Below are positions 54,309 through 63,398 of a stretch of DNA of 64,000 nt, piece after piece. The notes below the pieces were generated by a model, which did no database searches, was not told where the DNA came from, and saw only the letters and a program-made list of their open reading frames with translations. Source of the stretch: Algoriphagus sp. Lineage in GTDB: Bacteria; Bacteroidota; Bacteroidia; Cytophagales; Cyclobacteriaceae. Location of the stretch: assembly GCA_029945945.1 (NCBI GenBank), contig JAQSDM010000013.1, positions 229,223-293,222 on the forward strand, given 5' to 3'. The translations under genes and the position numbers were made by a program. Numbering within the stretch: position 1 is the stretch's first letter; every line of letters starts with the position of its first letter.

Positions 54309-57110
54309 ATGGATTTGATTACTAAAGCAAGTGAACTCAAAAGGCTACAATCAGACACAACCCTTTTTAATTCACTAAATAATCTCGATGCCGCCACTCT
54401 CACGAAATTAGAGTTAAGATTTAACCATCAAGATATTTTTAGACCAGTAAATTTTTTACGATTCCTCGTGGCAAGGCTACTTAATCAGGGCGTGGAGTTT
54501 TCCCGGGAAAAACTGGAAGTATTAAAGTCTGCCATTCAGGAACGGAATATTCTGGAGTTCTATCCAGAGGCATCGGAAACACTTTTAAAAAGCGTAAAAG
54601 ATTACAAATTAAGTGAAAAGGGCATGTTTCCTCAATGGAAAGAACCCTTTCCGATACTCTATCAATTTTTTTATTCCAATCAGGAAAAAGAAGGAGTTCT
54701 CCAAACTTTAAAGGATTTCGGAAATCAAATAATAAACAAATACAATCTCAAAAACTCTCAAGTACATGTGGTAGGATTTGATGGTCCTCAAAATTATGGA
54801 TCGGATATCGCCTGGGGAGCTATCATTCCTGCAGATGCTCAAAGCGTTCAACATGCTTTCCAACTGTTCTATGGATTCAATTCAGATGGGGTTTTTGGAG
54901 GAATTTACTGTGGACATAAGATTAATGATATACCCTTTGAAAAAGAAACCAAACAATTTAAAACCTGGGATGAATACTTGCTCTCGTTGGAAGATTTGGT
55001 TCCTAAATGGAAAAATTTGAATTCGAAAATTGACTTTTCTCTACAAGAAGAGGAACGCGAGTTTTCAAAAAGGATCAAATCATTTGACCCTCAGGATGTC
55101 AATGTACTTTTTAATGTTTTGGATTGGCTGATCACCGATTTGGAGTTAGCCGATGGAGAAAATTTAGTGTTCAGTACCGGGTCAAAACAATTAAGCTTTC
55201 AAGTTGGGAAAAGATACTGTCTAATTCTCCAAAAAACAGGGTTTGGGTTTATTGCTCCTGAAGGAACTGAAGTACCGAATGCACGAAACTCCTCATTTGA
55301 TGGAAGCCAAAAAGCAGCATATATCAAGGAAACCTCCGCCCTAAACTTACTTAATTTTTACACAGAATTAGCTACAGCCGTCCAGTTCGAAATCGAGCGA
55401 GACAATCATGCCAAGGAGAAAGAGTATGATAATCCGGCCTTTCGCAAGGCTGCTTTTGATCGAGAATATCTATTGAAGTTTTTTGACTTCAGGGAAATTG
55501 ACCGTCCTATTTCATTCCAGAAAACATCAAAAATAAACTCTCCTGAAACCATGCTTGCAGAATTGAACCAGATATTCTTTGGCCCACCCGGCACAGGTAA
55601 AACTTTTTCAACTGTTTCTGAAGCTGTTAGAATCGCTGAGCCTGTATTTTATCAATCGAATCAGGGCAATAGAGAAGCCATTAAGATAAAATTCAACGAG
55701 CTTTTAATAAAAGACCTTCAAAATCCCTCTGGCCAAATTGCATTTTGCACTTTCCATCAATCCTTCAGCTATGAGGATTTTGTGGAAGGAATTAAGCCAG
55801 AGACTACTGATACTAAAGAGTTGATTTATAAAATTGACTCTGGAATTTTTAAAAAAGTCTGTGAATTGGCAGAAGCCAATGAGATTTCTACCAAAATTGA
55901 AAATGAGGGGATGCTCAACTGGTCAAAGGAAATTTTCAATCAGGCTAATTTTTGGAAAATCTCCCTTGGAGATACCAGTAAAAAAGAAGACTCAGAGATT
56001 TACAAATACTGTATTCAGGAAGGAGAAATTGCATTAGGGTTCACAAAGGAAATTGATTTCACTGCGAACAATCTGGAAGAAATCAAATCTAAATGCCAAA
56101 GTGCGGACTATAATGGGATTGAGGCCCAACAGGTCAATTACTTTGTAAATGAGCTGAAAAATGGTGACTATATTTTTGTTAGCAAAGGGAATAAATATGT
56201 CAGAGCTTTTGGAAGAGTAACTGGAGATTATAAATTTAAAGCTGATTCTGAAATTGACTATCAGCACTTTAGGACAGTGGAATGGATTTTTGACAATAAG
56301 CTAATCCCAGTCGAAAGCATTTATGACAGGTCTTTCTCCCAAAAAACCATGTATGCTCTTGACAAAATTGGATTAAAAGAGAAATTCTTTATCAAAACCG
56401 CAAAACCTCCCGAAGAGATTTCACAAAAAAATTATGTGCTGATCATTGATGAGATCAATCGTGGAAATGTTTCATCCATTTTTGGCGAGTTGATTACACT
56501 TCTTGAAAAAGATAAGAGGAAGGGAATGCCTGAGAAAATGACCGTTACCCTTCCCTATTCGAAAACTCCATTTATGGTGCCATCCAATGTTTACCTAATT
56601 GGAACCATGAATACTGCAGACCGAAGCATTGAAGCCTTAGATACCGCTTTGAGACGAAGGTTTTCATTCCGGGAAATGCCTTCAAAACCCGAGCTTTTAA
56701 GAACCGAAGGCAAAATCGGAATAGAGAAAAGAGGGAATATCGAAGGGATCGATGTCGTTCTTATGCTTGAAAAAATCAATGAACGAATCGAAAAACTTAT
56801 CGATAAGGATCACAAAATCGGCCATGCTTACTTTATGGAAGATACCAGTAAAAAAGACCTTCAAAAGACCTTCAAGAACAATGTGATCCCCCTCTTAGAA
56901 GAGTACTTCTTTGGAGATTTCGGCAAAATCGGATTGGTCTTGGGTTCTTCCTTTATTGAAGTGGATCAAGGCAAAGAGTTTGATTTTGCTGAATTCAAAG
57001 ATTATGATGCCAATATTCAATCAGATTTAAAACAAAGAAAGATTTATAGGATACTGGGTGAGTCCATTTGGGATTTTATAAGCATTTACAAACCGTTGGA
57101 AAAACCTTGA
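54309..57110 (+). CDS. mcrB: McrB-type GTPase with inserted EVE-like domain
   Basis: 933 residues. N-terminal McrB-like reader region (to about 400, with VVGFDGPQNYGSDIAWGA). AAA core: Walker A FFGPPGTGKTFS (K431), Walker B VLIIDEINRGNVSSIFGEL (about 714), and the GTP-specificity motif MNTADRS (N768). Between Walker A and B a segment of about 150 residues (540-690; WKISLGDTSKK ... LKNGDYIFVSKGNKYVRAFGRVTGDY) looks like an EVE/PUA-type domain, unusual in this place. With McrC it cuts modified DNA. Own unit with mcrC (4-bp gap). Confidence 0.93.
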   Translation: MDLITKASELKRLQSDTTLFNSLNNLDAATLTKLELRFNHQDIFRPVNFLRFLVARLLNQGVEFSREKLEVLKSAIQERNILEFYPEASETLLKSVKDYKLSEKGMFPQWKEPFPILYQFFYSNQEKEGVLQTLKDFGNQIINKYNLKNSQVHVVGFDGPQNYGSDIAWGAIIPADAQSVQHAFQLFYGFNSDGVFGGIYCGHKINDIPFEKETKQFKTWDEYLLSLEDLVPKWKNLNSKIDFSLQEEEREFSKRIKSFDPQDVNVLFNVLDWLITDLELADGENLVFSTGSKQLSFQVGKRYCLILQKTGFGFIAPEGTEVPNARNSSFDGSQKAAYIKETSALNLLNFYTELATAVQFEIERDNHAKEKEYDNPAFRKAAFDREYLLKFFDFREIDRPISFQKTSKINSPETMLAELNQIFFGPPGTGKTFSTVSEAVRIAEPVFYQSNQGNREAIKIKFNELLIKDLQNPSGQIAFCTFHQSFSYEDFVEGIKPETTDTKELIYKIDSGIFKKVCELAEANEISTKIENEGMLNWSKEIFNQANFWKISLGDTSKKEDSEIYKYCIQEGEIALGFTKEIDFTANNLEEIKSKCQSADYNGIEAQQVNYFVNELKNGDYIFVSKGNKYVRAFGRVTGDYKFKADSEIDYQHFRTVEWIFDNKLIPVESIYDRSFSQKTMYALDKIGLKEKFFIKTAKPPEEISQKNYVLIIDEINRGNVSSIFGELITLLEKDKRKGMPEKMTVTLPYSKTPFMVPSNVYLIGTMNTADRSIEALDTALRRRFSFREMPSKPELLRTEGKIGIEKRGNIEGIDVVLMLEKINERIEKLIDKDHKIGHAYFMEDTSKKDLQKTFKNNVIPLLEEYFFGDFGKIGLVLGSSFIEVDQGKEFDFAEFKDYDANIQSDLKQRKIYRILGESIWDFISIYKPLEKP

Positions 57111-57114
57111 TTCA

Positions 57115-58359
57115 ATGAAGAGGCCTCCTCTTTTGCGTGTATTTGAGTATGAAGCCCTGACAACATCCGACCCGGGGGATGGGAGATTCTTGACAAAAGT
57201 TGAACTGGATAAGCTTTATGAATACAATGACCGGAACAACAACATTTTCTTCACCGGAATAAGAAACGGAGTCAAATTCAAAAGCTATGTCGGTGTCATT
57301 CAGATTGGAGGTTTAACTATTGAAATTCTCCCAAAAACTGATCGGCAAATAGACCCGGAAAAGGATGAGTATATCAAATGGCAAAAGGCCCTTTTGGATA
57401 TGCTAAACTTCTGCCACTACATCAAAGTGGATTCGGTATCTGAGGCTGCACTTGAAAAACGTCATAATAGCATCTTGGATCTTTACTTTCAGCTATTCCT
57501 AAATGAAGTAAGCTTTCTGCTCAGAAAAGGCCTAATTAAACAATACCGAAAGAATTCCGGCAACCTTAATGTGGTCAAGGGAAGAATTCTATTCAATGAG
57601 CAAATCCGGAAAAATCTAATTCACCAAGAGCGGATGTACACCGAGCACCAGGTGTATGATAATGAAAATCTCTACAATCAAATCCTACTTCGTGCCCTAA
57701 CCATCCTAAGTCGAATTACATCCAATCCAAATATTAGGGATCAAATTCATAGGATCAAATTAGACTTCCCGGAGATTCAAGAAATCCAAATCAACAAAGC
57801 TCATTTTGATAGACTAAAGGACAACCGGAAGACAAAGTCCTATCAAAATGCATTGAAAATTGCAGGTATGATCATTCTGAATTATTCACCTGATGTTCGT
57901 TCTGGTGGAGAGGATATGCTCGCGTTACTTTTTGATATGAATAAACTTTGGGAGGAATATATCTACCGAATGCTTCAAATTGATACTGAATCGGATTATG
58001 AGGTGAGTTTCCAAAATCATGACAATTTCTGGGAAAATAAGACTATCCGTCCAGACTTAGTCCTGATCAATAAAGTGTCAAAAAAAATATTCGTTATTGA
58101 TACTAAATGGAAGATTGTGGATGCCAATAATCCTTCAGATGATGATTTGAAACAAATGTTTGCATATAACATCTACTGGGATTCAGGAAAAAGTATTCTT
58201 CTTTATCCTGGTTCGGATATCCTTAAAGAAGAATTCGGAAATTTTCACAAGGGAAGACCTGAGGGAAATCAGTGCAAGGTAGGATTTATCAATGTTTTGA
58301 ATATTGAGGGGAAATTAGACCGAGGAATTGGAAAGCGGATTTTAGAGAAGCTTTTTTAA
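57115..58359 (+). CDS. mcrC: McrC-type endonuclease subunit
   Basis: 414 residues. N-terminal beta-rich McrB-binding domain (GVIQIGGLTIEILPKT), helical middle, and C-terminal PD-(D/E)XK nuclease: RPDLVLI (D314), FVIDTKWK (D329, K331), QMFAYNIYW. Stimulates the McrB GTPase and makes the cut. Starts 5 bp after the mcrB stop. Confidence 0.93.
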   Translation: MKRPPLLRVFEYEALTTSDPGDGRFLTKVELDKLYEYNDRNNNIFFTGIRNGVKFKSYVGVIQIGGLTIEILPKTDRQIDPEKDEYIKWQKALLDMLNFCHYIKVDSVSEAALEKRHNSILDLYFQLFLNEVSFLLRKGLIKQYRKNSGNLNVVKGRILFNEQIRKNLIHQERMYTEHQVYDNENLYNQILLRALTILSRITSNPNIRDQIHRIKLDFPEIQEIQINKAHFDRLKDNRKTKSYQNALKIAGMIILNYSPDVRSGGEDMLALLFDMNKLWEEYIYRMLQIDTESDYEVSFQNHDNFWENKTIRPDLVLINKVSKKIFVIDTKWKIVDANNPSDDDLKQMFAYNIYWDSGKSILLYPGSDILKEEFGNFHKGRPEGNQCKVGFINVLNIEGKLDRGIGKRILEKLF

Positions 58360-58476
58360 AAAATTTATGCTACTTTTTTGTTGGTGAAATAAACCAAACA
58401 CCAAACCAACATCAATTGAATGAGAACTATCCATCAATGATGAAATTTAAAAGCATTTACCTACCCCGTCTCCACA

Positions 58477-60630
58477 ATGCCAAGTCAAAGACCTTATCAA
58501 GTTGATGCCATCAATTCTATCAATTCAGCATGGGAGCATTGCAACCGGGTATTACTTCAGATGCCTACTGGTCTTGGCAAAACAACCGTATTCTCTGAAA
58601 TAGTAAGGGATTTCAGAACCAACAGATTTCCAAACAAAAGGGTATTGATCCTTGTCCACCGAATTGAATTGTTGGACCAGGTAAAGGAAAGACTGGCGCA
58701 ATTTAACATCATTGCAACGGCCATCAGTTCAGAAAGAGACTTTGATATCAATAGCCAAGTAGTTGTAGCAACAATTCAAACTCTGATAAAAAGACTCGAT
58801 ACAATCGCCAACTTTTCCTTAATCGTTGTAGACGAGGCACATCATAGTAGCTCTCCCTCATACCTGAGAATTTTTGAACATTACACCTCAGAATCTTTGA
58901 AGATCCTTGGTGTCACAGCCACACCTCAAAGGTTGGATGGACTTGGCTTCGATCAGATTTATGACGTACTGATCCCTTCAGGACAAATAAGGGATTACAT
59001 ACCGAAATTCCTCTGCGATGTCACACAACGGGCAAGTTCCCATCCCGACTTTGGAACCATAAAGATTGATTCAATTACAAAAGATTATGAATCCGAATCT
59101 GCCAAAATGGTGATGTCCGAGTCCAAGGTTATGGCAGACTTGGTGAAGAGCTTCAAAGAATATTGCATCGGAAAACGAACTTTAATATTTGCGGTAAACA
59201 CTGAACATTCTAATCATATTGTCAGCAGGCTACAACATGAAGGGATAAAGGTTCAGCACATTGATTACAAAACTCCAACTTCTGTAAGAAGACAGATTGT
59301 TGAAAATTTCAGAGCGGGTAAACTGGATGCCCTGTGCAATGTGGAAATATTTACAGAAGGGTTTGATTGTCCAGACATAGATGTAGTCATTATGGCAAGA
59401 CCTACCAAATCTCTGGCATTATACTTACAGCAAGCAGGTCGTTGCTTGAGGCCTAAGAATGATGGTAGAAAAGGATTAATCTTAGACCATGCAAAACTCT
59501 GGCTTGAGCATGGCTTGATAAAAGCCAACAGGTATTGGAGTTTGGCAGGCATCAAGTCTAATCAGGATTCAGATCACGTTCAGTCTCGGGCAAGAAAAAT
59601 TATCCTTTCGAAGGAAATCGAATTTCCTGTAGAACTCCAGAATCTGATAATGGAGGAGTTTCAGTTGGAAGAATCGAAAGAGAAACGAATTCCTTATGAT
59701 GATAAAATAGAGATTGACCTTGAATGGTGGCATTCACTTAGTCAGGATCTGAAGGATGTCTTGAGCAATAGTGCTGAGATCACTTTTTCTGATGAAGAGG
59801 AAATAACCGACACGGATTTACAGGCAATTTGGAACATGGATACCATCGACCTCCAAAATCGGACTATTCAGTCTTTGCATCCTCTAAGGAAATTGAAAAA
59901 ACTCAGGAAAGCCGATTGTTGTATGCTTCAATACCATACAATAAAGGCTTTCAGTGAATGGACTTATTTGGAAAATCTTGATTTAAGCTTTTCTTCAATT
60001 ACCAGATTAAATCCACTTATCGATATAGAATCATTAAAGTATTTGAATATTTCCAATACCCAGATAGATACGATTCGCCCAATTTTAAATAACACCTCGC
60101 TCTGTGATCTGAATTTATCCTTCTCAAACGTCAATGAAATTGGCTTGCTTGAACGGCTTCCAAATCTTGAGAGGCTTTCACTTTCCGGGCTTTCAATAAA
60201 TAGTGTTGATTTTCTTCGAAATAATCGAAAATTGGAATACTTGAACATGAGCCATACTCTTGTGTCCGAAATGAATTTTTTGAATAAGGATCACTCCCTT
60301 AAAAAGTTAATCGTGCATGATTGTAAAAATCTCCAGTTTCAAAAAATTTATTTAACAAAACTGGAAACTTTGGATTGCTCCTATTCGAATTTTGACCAAC
60401 TACGTTACTTGACCAGAGGATCCCGAAATATCACTCTTGAACGGCTTAATATTAGTGGTTGTAAGGTGGTCGATTTGGATGAATTATTCTACTTCGATAA
60501 ACTCAAAGTACTTATCGCTGATGATATAGATATGGATAATTCCTTTATCCAAAATCTATTGATAAATAAAACCCATTTGACTGTCCATAGAAATGGTGAA
60601 TTAACCTACGAAAACCATGTTCTTGCTTAA
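58477..60630 (+). CDS. SF2 DEAH-type helicase fused to leucine-rich repeats
   Basis: 717 residues. Helicase core 1-380: Walker A LLQMPTGLGKTTVFSEI (residues 28-44), VVDEAHH, GVTATP, and C-terminal NVEIFTEGFDCPDIDVVIMARP and LQQAGRCLRPKNDGRK. From about 455 to 690 come seven or eight leucine-rich repeats of 22-24 residues (LENLDLSFSSITRLNPL, LKYLNISNTQIDTI, LERLSLSGLSINSV). LRRs normally bind proteins, so the helicase would be tethered to a phage or host protein. It follows mcrC after 117 bp with its own start. I know no standard name. Confidence 0.86.
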   Translation: MPSQRPYQVDAINSINSAWEHCNRVLLQMPTGLGKTTVFSEIVRDFRTNRFPNKRVLILVHRIELLDQVKERLAQFNIIATAISSERDFDINSQVVVATIQTLIKRLDTIANFSLIVVDEAHHSSSPSYLRIFEHYTSESLKILGVTATPQRLDGLGFDQIYDVLIPSGQIRDYIPKFLCDVTQRASSHPDFGTIKIDSITKDYESESAKMVMSESKVMADLVKSFKEYCIGKRTLIFAVNTEHSNHIVSRLQHEGIKVQHIDYKTPTSVRRQIVENFRAGKLDALCNVEIFTEGFDCPDIDVVIMARPTKSLALYLQQAGRCLRPKNDGRKGLILDHAKLWLEHGLIKANRYWSLAGIKSNQDSDHVQSRARKIILSKEIEFPVELQNLIMEEFQLEESKEKRIPYDDKIEIDLEWWHSLSQDLKDVLSNSAEITFSDEEEITDTDLQAIWNMDTIDLQNRTIQSLHPLRKLKKLRKADCCMLQYHTIKAFSEWTYLENLDLSFSSITRLNPLIDIESLKYLNISNTQIDTIRPILNNTSLCDLNLSFSNVNEIGLLERLPNLERLSLSGLSINSVDFLRNNRKLEYLNMSHTLVSEMNFLNKDHSLKKLIVHDCKNLQFQKIYLTKLETLDCSYSNFDQLRYLTRGSRNITLERLNISGCKVVDLDELFYFDKLKVLIADDIDMDNSFIQNLLINKTHLTVHRNGELTYENHVLA

Positions 60631-60809
60631 TTGCCATGCCCCACTTTATGTAAACTCATTGAGGGAATTTTTCAAAACTTGGAAAAGCAAAACGACCTAA
60701 TTCCCTTTATAACAACTATAAGAAAACTGCCAACAAGGACTTGTTGTTGAAACCCTTAATTCACTTTTCTCCGAACTTATTTACCAATTCTTTTTTAAAT
60801 ATTGATTTC

Positions 60810-60975
60810 TTACGAACAGAACTTCATTTCTTGCGAACTTTAGTTCACGTTTTACGAACCTTAGTTGAATTTCAAGTCGTTTTAAATAATAGCCTGCATT
60901 CACTCAATGGCCATTTTTCATTCTCTTGAGTATCTATTTAGAAGATCTCAAATTATTTTATTACGAACTTTAGTT
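60810..60975 (+). repeat. 21-bp spaced repeat array (TTRCGAACNTTAGTT)
   Basis: TTACGAACAGAACTT (60810-60824), TTGCGAACTTTAGTT (60831-60845) and TTACGAACCTTAGTT (60852-60866) are spaced exactly 21 bp apart, about two helical turns. A fourth, TTACGAACTTTAGTT, is at 60961-60975. Region 60631-61038 has no gene, so these look like operators or iterons. Confidence 0.6.
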
Positions 60976-61038
60976 AAACAATCAATAAAATTTTACCCTT
61001 TCATTTTCCAGTGAATCATTTTTCGCCAAAGGCATATT

Positions 61039-61175
61039 TCACATTATACTGTGATTTTATCAAGAACCAATCTTAAACTGAAGTACTGCAATCCATTTTT
61101 CACACTATAATGTGATTTTTGTTGATTATTTGATTTTCCGGCTGTACATTTCATGAAAATCACATTATAATGACA
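61039..61175 (+). promoter_or_regulatory. Three HipB-type palindromic operators
   Basis: TCACATTATACTGTGA (61039-61054), TCACACTATAATGTGA (61100-61115) and TCACATTATAATGACA (61160-61175) are 61 and 60 bp apart. The third covers the hipB start codon ATG at 61170. Same 16-mer family occurs again at 63815 and 63876. Confidence 0.75.
61122..61152 (+). promoter_or_regulatory. Candidate promoter of hipBST
   Basis: TTG (61122-61124), 20-bp gap, TACATTTC (61145-61152; one base off TAnnTTTG). Lies between the second and third operators, so bound repressor would cover it. Confidence 0.4.
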
Positions 61176-61379
61176 ATTCAAGAGATTGGATCTTTCATGA
61201 AAGAGAGGAGGCAAATGTTGGGGATCACCCAGCCTGACTTGGCTGAAATGGCAGATGTAAGCATCAATACGCTTTACAAATTAGAAAGAGGCGAAGCCAA
61301 TCCTTCTGTCAAAGTGCTGAATAAGCTGGCGGAAGTTCTTGGATTGGAATTATCATTGTCTGTCAAGAAGCTGATCTAA
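61170..61379 (+). CDS. hipB: HipB-like antitoxin/repressor (XRE family)
   Basis: 69 residues: MTIQEIGSFMKERRQMLGIT, then QPDLAEMADVSINTLYKLERGEANPS is a standard five-helix XRE helix-turn-helix, ending in a beta-strand LELSLSVKK that pairs into the dimer. Binds the palindromes upstream to repress the operon and binds the toxin. hipS follows after 3 bp. The ATG overlaps operator three, giving direct control of initiation. Confidence 0.92.
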   Translation: MTIQEIGSFMKERRQMLGITQPDLAEMADVSINTLYKLERGEANPSVKVLNKLAEVLGLELSLSVKKLI

Positions 61380-61382
61380 TTC

Positions 61383-61709
61383 ATGAAAAGCGCCAAGGTC
61401 TTACGCAATGGAGAGTTAGTGGGAATACTAACCAAAGAAGGCCCTAAAAGCTATGTATTCAGGTATGAATCCGATTGGTTTCAAAACGCTGAAAAGCCGG
61501 CAGTGAGTCTCACGCTACCCAAAACACAGCAGGAATATAGATCCGAGTACCTTTTTCCTTTCTTCTTTAACATGCTTTCCGAGGGAGCAAACCTTCAACT
61601 TCAGGCAAGGCAAAATCAAGTGGACGAAAATGATTTCTTCTCTCTATTACTGCTGACGGCAAACTCTGATACCATCGGAGCAATTACTATAGAACCAATT
61701 CCTAATTGA
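61383..61709 (+). CDS. hipS: HipS-like protein (HipA N-terminal domain as a separate chain)
   Basis: 108 residues: MKSAKVLRNGELVGILTKEG then KSYVFRYESDW and SLTLPKTQQEYRSEYLFPFFFNMLSEG, which is the N-subdomain 1 of HipA ('Couple_hipA'). Here it is a separate protein followed after 4 bp by the kinase part. In the HipBST variant the small HipS acts as the antitoxin of the kinase. Length fits (about 100). Confidence 0.85.
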   Translation: MKSAKVLRNGELVGILTKEGPKSYVFRYESDWFQNAEKPAVSLTLPKTQQEYRSEYLFPFFFNMLSEGANLQLQARQNQVDENDFFSLLLLTANSDTIGAITIEPIPN

Positions 61710-61713
61710 ATCC

Positions 61714-62769
61714 ATGAGTGAACTGATGATTCGAAATTGCCCTGGAACCTTGGCTGAAGGATTTCAAACCTACAGCCCAGCCTGTCTAAGACTACTTTTC
61801 AACGGCAGAAGAACTTCTCATTTCCTGCCTTACGATAGCCATAATCCAAACAATAATGAGGAAAGGGCTGCATTGTTTGAAAACAGGAATCGGATTTCCA
61901 TTTCAGGCGTACAGGAAAAGCTTTCCGTGATGTGGGAGAAAGGTGCTATCCGATTGACCAAATCAGGAGAGAAAGGAACTTACATCCTAAAGCCTATTCC
62001 AAGGGATCTGGACCACGTTGATCAGGTTCCTGCCAATGAACACCTGACTATGCAGATTGCCAAACAGGTTTTCAAACTCAGAGTTGCAGAAAATGCTTTG
62101 ATATTTTTTGAAAATGGAGAGCCTGCTTACCTGACCAAGAGATTTGACATTGACCGAATCAATTCCAAAAAATTGGGAAAAGAAGATTTTGCGACACTTG
62201 CCGGAAAAACAAAGGAAACGGCCGGGGATGAATTCAAATACAATTTCAGCTATGAAGGAATGGCAGACTTGATCAAGATATATGTGGCAGCATATCCAAT
62301 CGCTCTGGAAGAATTCTACAAATTGGTTATTTTCAATTTCCTGTTTTCAAATGGAGACGCCCATCTGAAAAATTTTAGTCTATTGGAAACGGCATCGGGT
62401 GATTACCAACTCAGTCCGGCTTATGACCTGATGAATACAAGAATTCACGTTAAAGATCCCGAACTCGCCTTGAAAGACGGACTCTTTAAAAACGAGTATT
62501 CCACCAAAAGCTTTGAAGCAAACGGATTCTATGCCTATGATGATTTCTATGAGTTGGGCATTAAAATTGGGATTTTGGAGTCCAGGGTTAAAAAAATCCT
62601 CCATGAATACACTCATCCACAAACAGAAGTTGGTAGCCTGGTACAAAGGAGTTTTCTGAATGTAGAAATTAAAGAAACCTACTTGAAACTCTATCGAGAT
62701 CGCTTAAAGACCTTGTCATATTCTTTAAAAAATCAGAAAAACGCTTCTTATCCATTTGATTATTTATAA
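61714..62769 (+). CDS. hipT: HipT-like kinase toxin
   Basis: 351 residues. The HipA-like kinase part without its N-subdomain: Gly-rich loop with ISISGVQEKLSV (S62-I63-S64, the autophosphorylation site in HipT), KPIPRDLDHVDQVPANEHLTM, AYLTKRFDID, and catalytic FNFLFSNGDAHLKNFSLL and YDLMNTRI. In E. coli HipT phosphorylates TrpS; its target here is unknown. Last gene of hipB-hipS-hipT. Sits about 380 bp from attR, so it may keep the island from being lost. Confidence 0.88.
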   Translation: MSELMIRNCPGTLAEGFQTYSPACLRLLFNGRRTSHFLPYDSHNPNNNEERAALFENRNRISISGVQEKLSVMWEKGAIRLTKSGEKGTYILKPIPRDLDHVDQVPANEHLTMQIAKQVFKLRVAENALIFFENGEPAYLTKRFDIDRINSKKLGKEDFATLAGKTKETAGDEFKYNFSYEGMADLIKIYVAAYPIALEEFYKLVIFNFLFSNGDAHLKNFSLLETASGDYQLSPAYDLMNTRIHVKDPELALKDGLFKNEYSTKSFEANGFYAYDDFYELGIKIGILESRVKKILHEYTHPQTEVGSLVQRSFLNVEIKETYLKLYRDRLKTLSYSLKNQKNASYPFDYL

Positions 62770-63147
62770 TGAATACTCAATTTTTTGCGGATACATAACC
62801 AAAAGACTTTTACCAAATCAAATTAATGGAAGTAAAATCAAGAATCCTGAATGAATAGATGTGAAATCTTCACTTCTAATTCTACTTCAGCAAGCTTGTT
62901 TCTAAATTTTCACTATCAATCGTTTCGACTCGAATTCCTGCACGTAATGTCTAACGGCTTGATTAATTTCGCTGAGAAAATTGGCTTAAAATGGTTGGGG
63001 TTGGGTTAAAATTGGGAAACTCCAAGGGTTCGAATCCCTCCATTTACCGCTCATCCCAAAAATCAGGAAAATAATTTTGCGACTAAATCGAGACCTATTG
63101 GATTTTAGGCTTGTAAAAACCTCATTATCAACGTGTTTTGAGCATTA
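62770..63147. other. Non-coding right end of the island
   Basis: 378 bp without a gene. Holds GGGTTCGAATCCCTCC (63026-63041) plus a short tail, which copies a tRNA T-arm and acceptor end, probably from a different integration event, and one arm-type repeat at 63078-63099. Confidence 0.6.
63078..63099 (+). repeat. Arm-type site next to attR
   Basis: 22 bp (TGCGACTAAATCGAGACCTATT) identical to 12512-12533 near attL. It begins 70 bp before the attR core. Confidence 0.7.
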
Positions 63148-63168
63148 TTCGAATCCCTCCTCCTCTGC
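63148..63168. other. attR core (right island boundary)
   Basis: Exact 21-bp copy of the end of tRNA-Ser (12391-12411). The sequence before it does not continue the tRNA, as expected for the far end of an island that restored the gene at its left end. Confidence 0.85.
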
Positions 63169-63176
63169 AAATGAAA

Positions 63177-63205
63177 AGCCTGGTGCATCGCACTGGGCTT
63201 TTTGC
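63177..63205 (+). terminator. Terminator just after attR
   Basis: AGCCTGGTGC / GCACTGGGCT pair with two G-T pairs and a 3-nt loop, then TTTTTG. Possibly the original terminator of the tRNA before the island arrived. Confidence 0.6.
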
Positions 63206-63316
63206 GTTTATGGTACTAAGCTTACTAGAGCAACTGAAAAAGCAAAAATGTCTTTACGAACGAAGTGAGTAGGCTTTTCTTTTGCAACTCCCCCAGAAAG
63301 GGATCGACGAAGTCAA

Positions 63317-63330
63317 TCCTCCTCCTCTGC
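63317..63330. other. Second att-like scar
   Basis: TCCTCCTCCTCTGC matches the att core but one C is missing relative to AATCCCTCC...; it lies 162 bp after attR. Suggests an older integration at the same tRNA. Confidence 0.45.
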
Positions 63331-63398
63331 ATTCAAATATCCTACTTCACTCCAGGCTATTTTCATTTCAAGCCTAAACCACACTGTTTCCAAAGCAT

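Noticed and set aside
60741..60929. 62-codon frame in the repeat array
   Set aside because: Its coding comes from the TTRCGAAC repeats themselves (FLRT repeated); more likely binding sites than a gene.
12326..63168. Complete prophage or conjugative transposon
   Set aside because: No terminase, portal, capsid, relaxase or type IV secretion gene could be seen, so only an integrative element with replication genes is supported.
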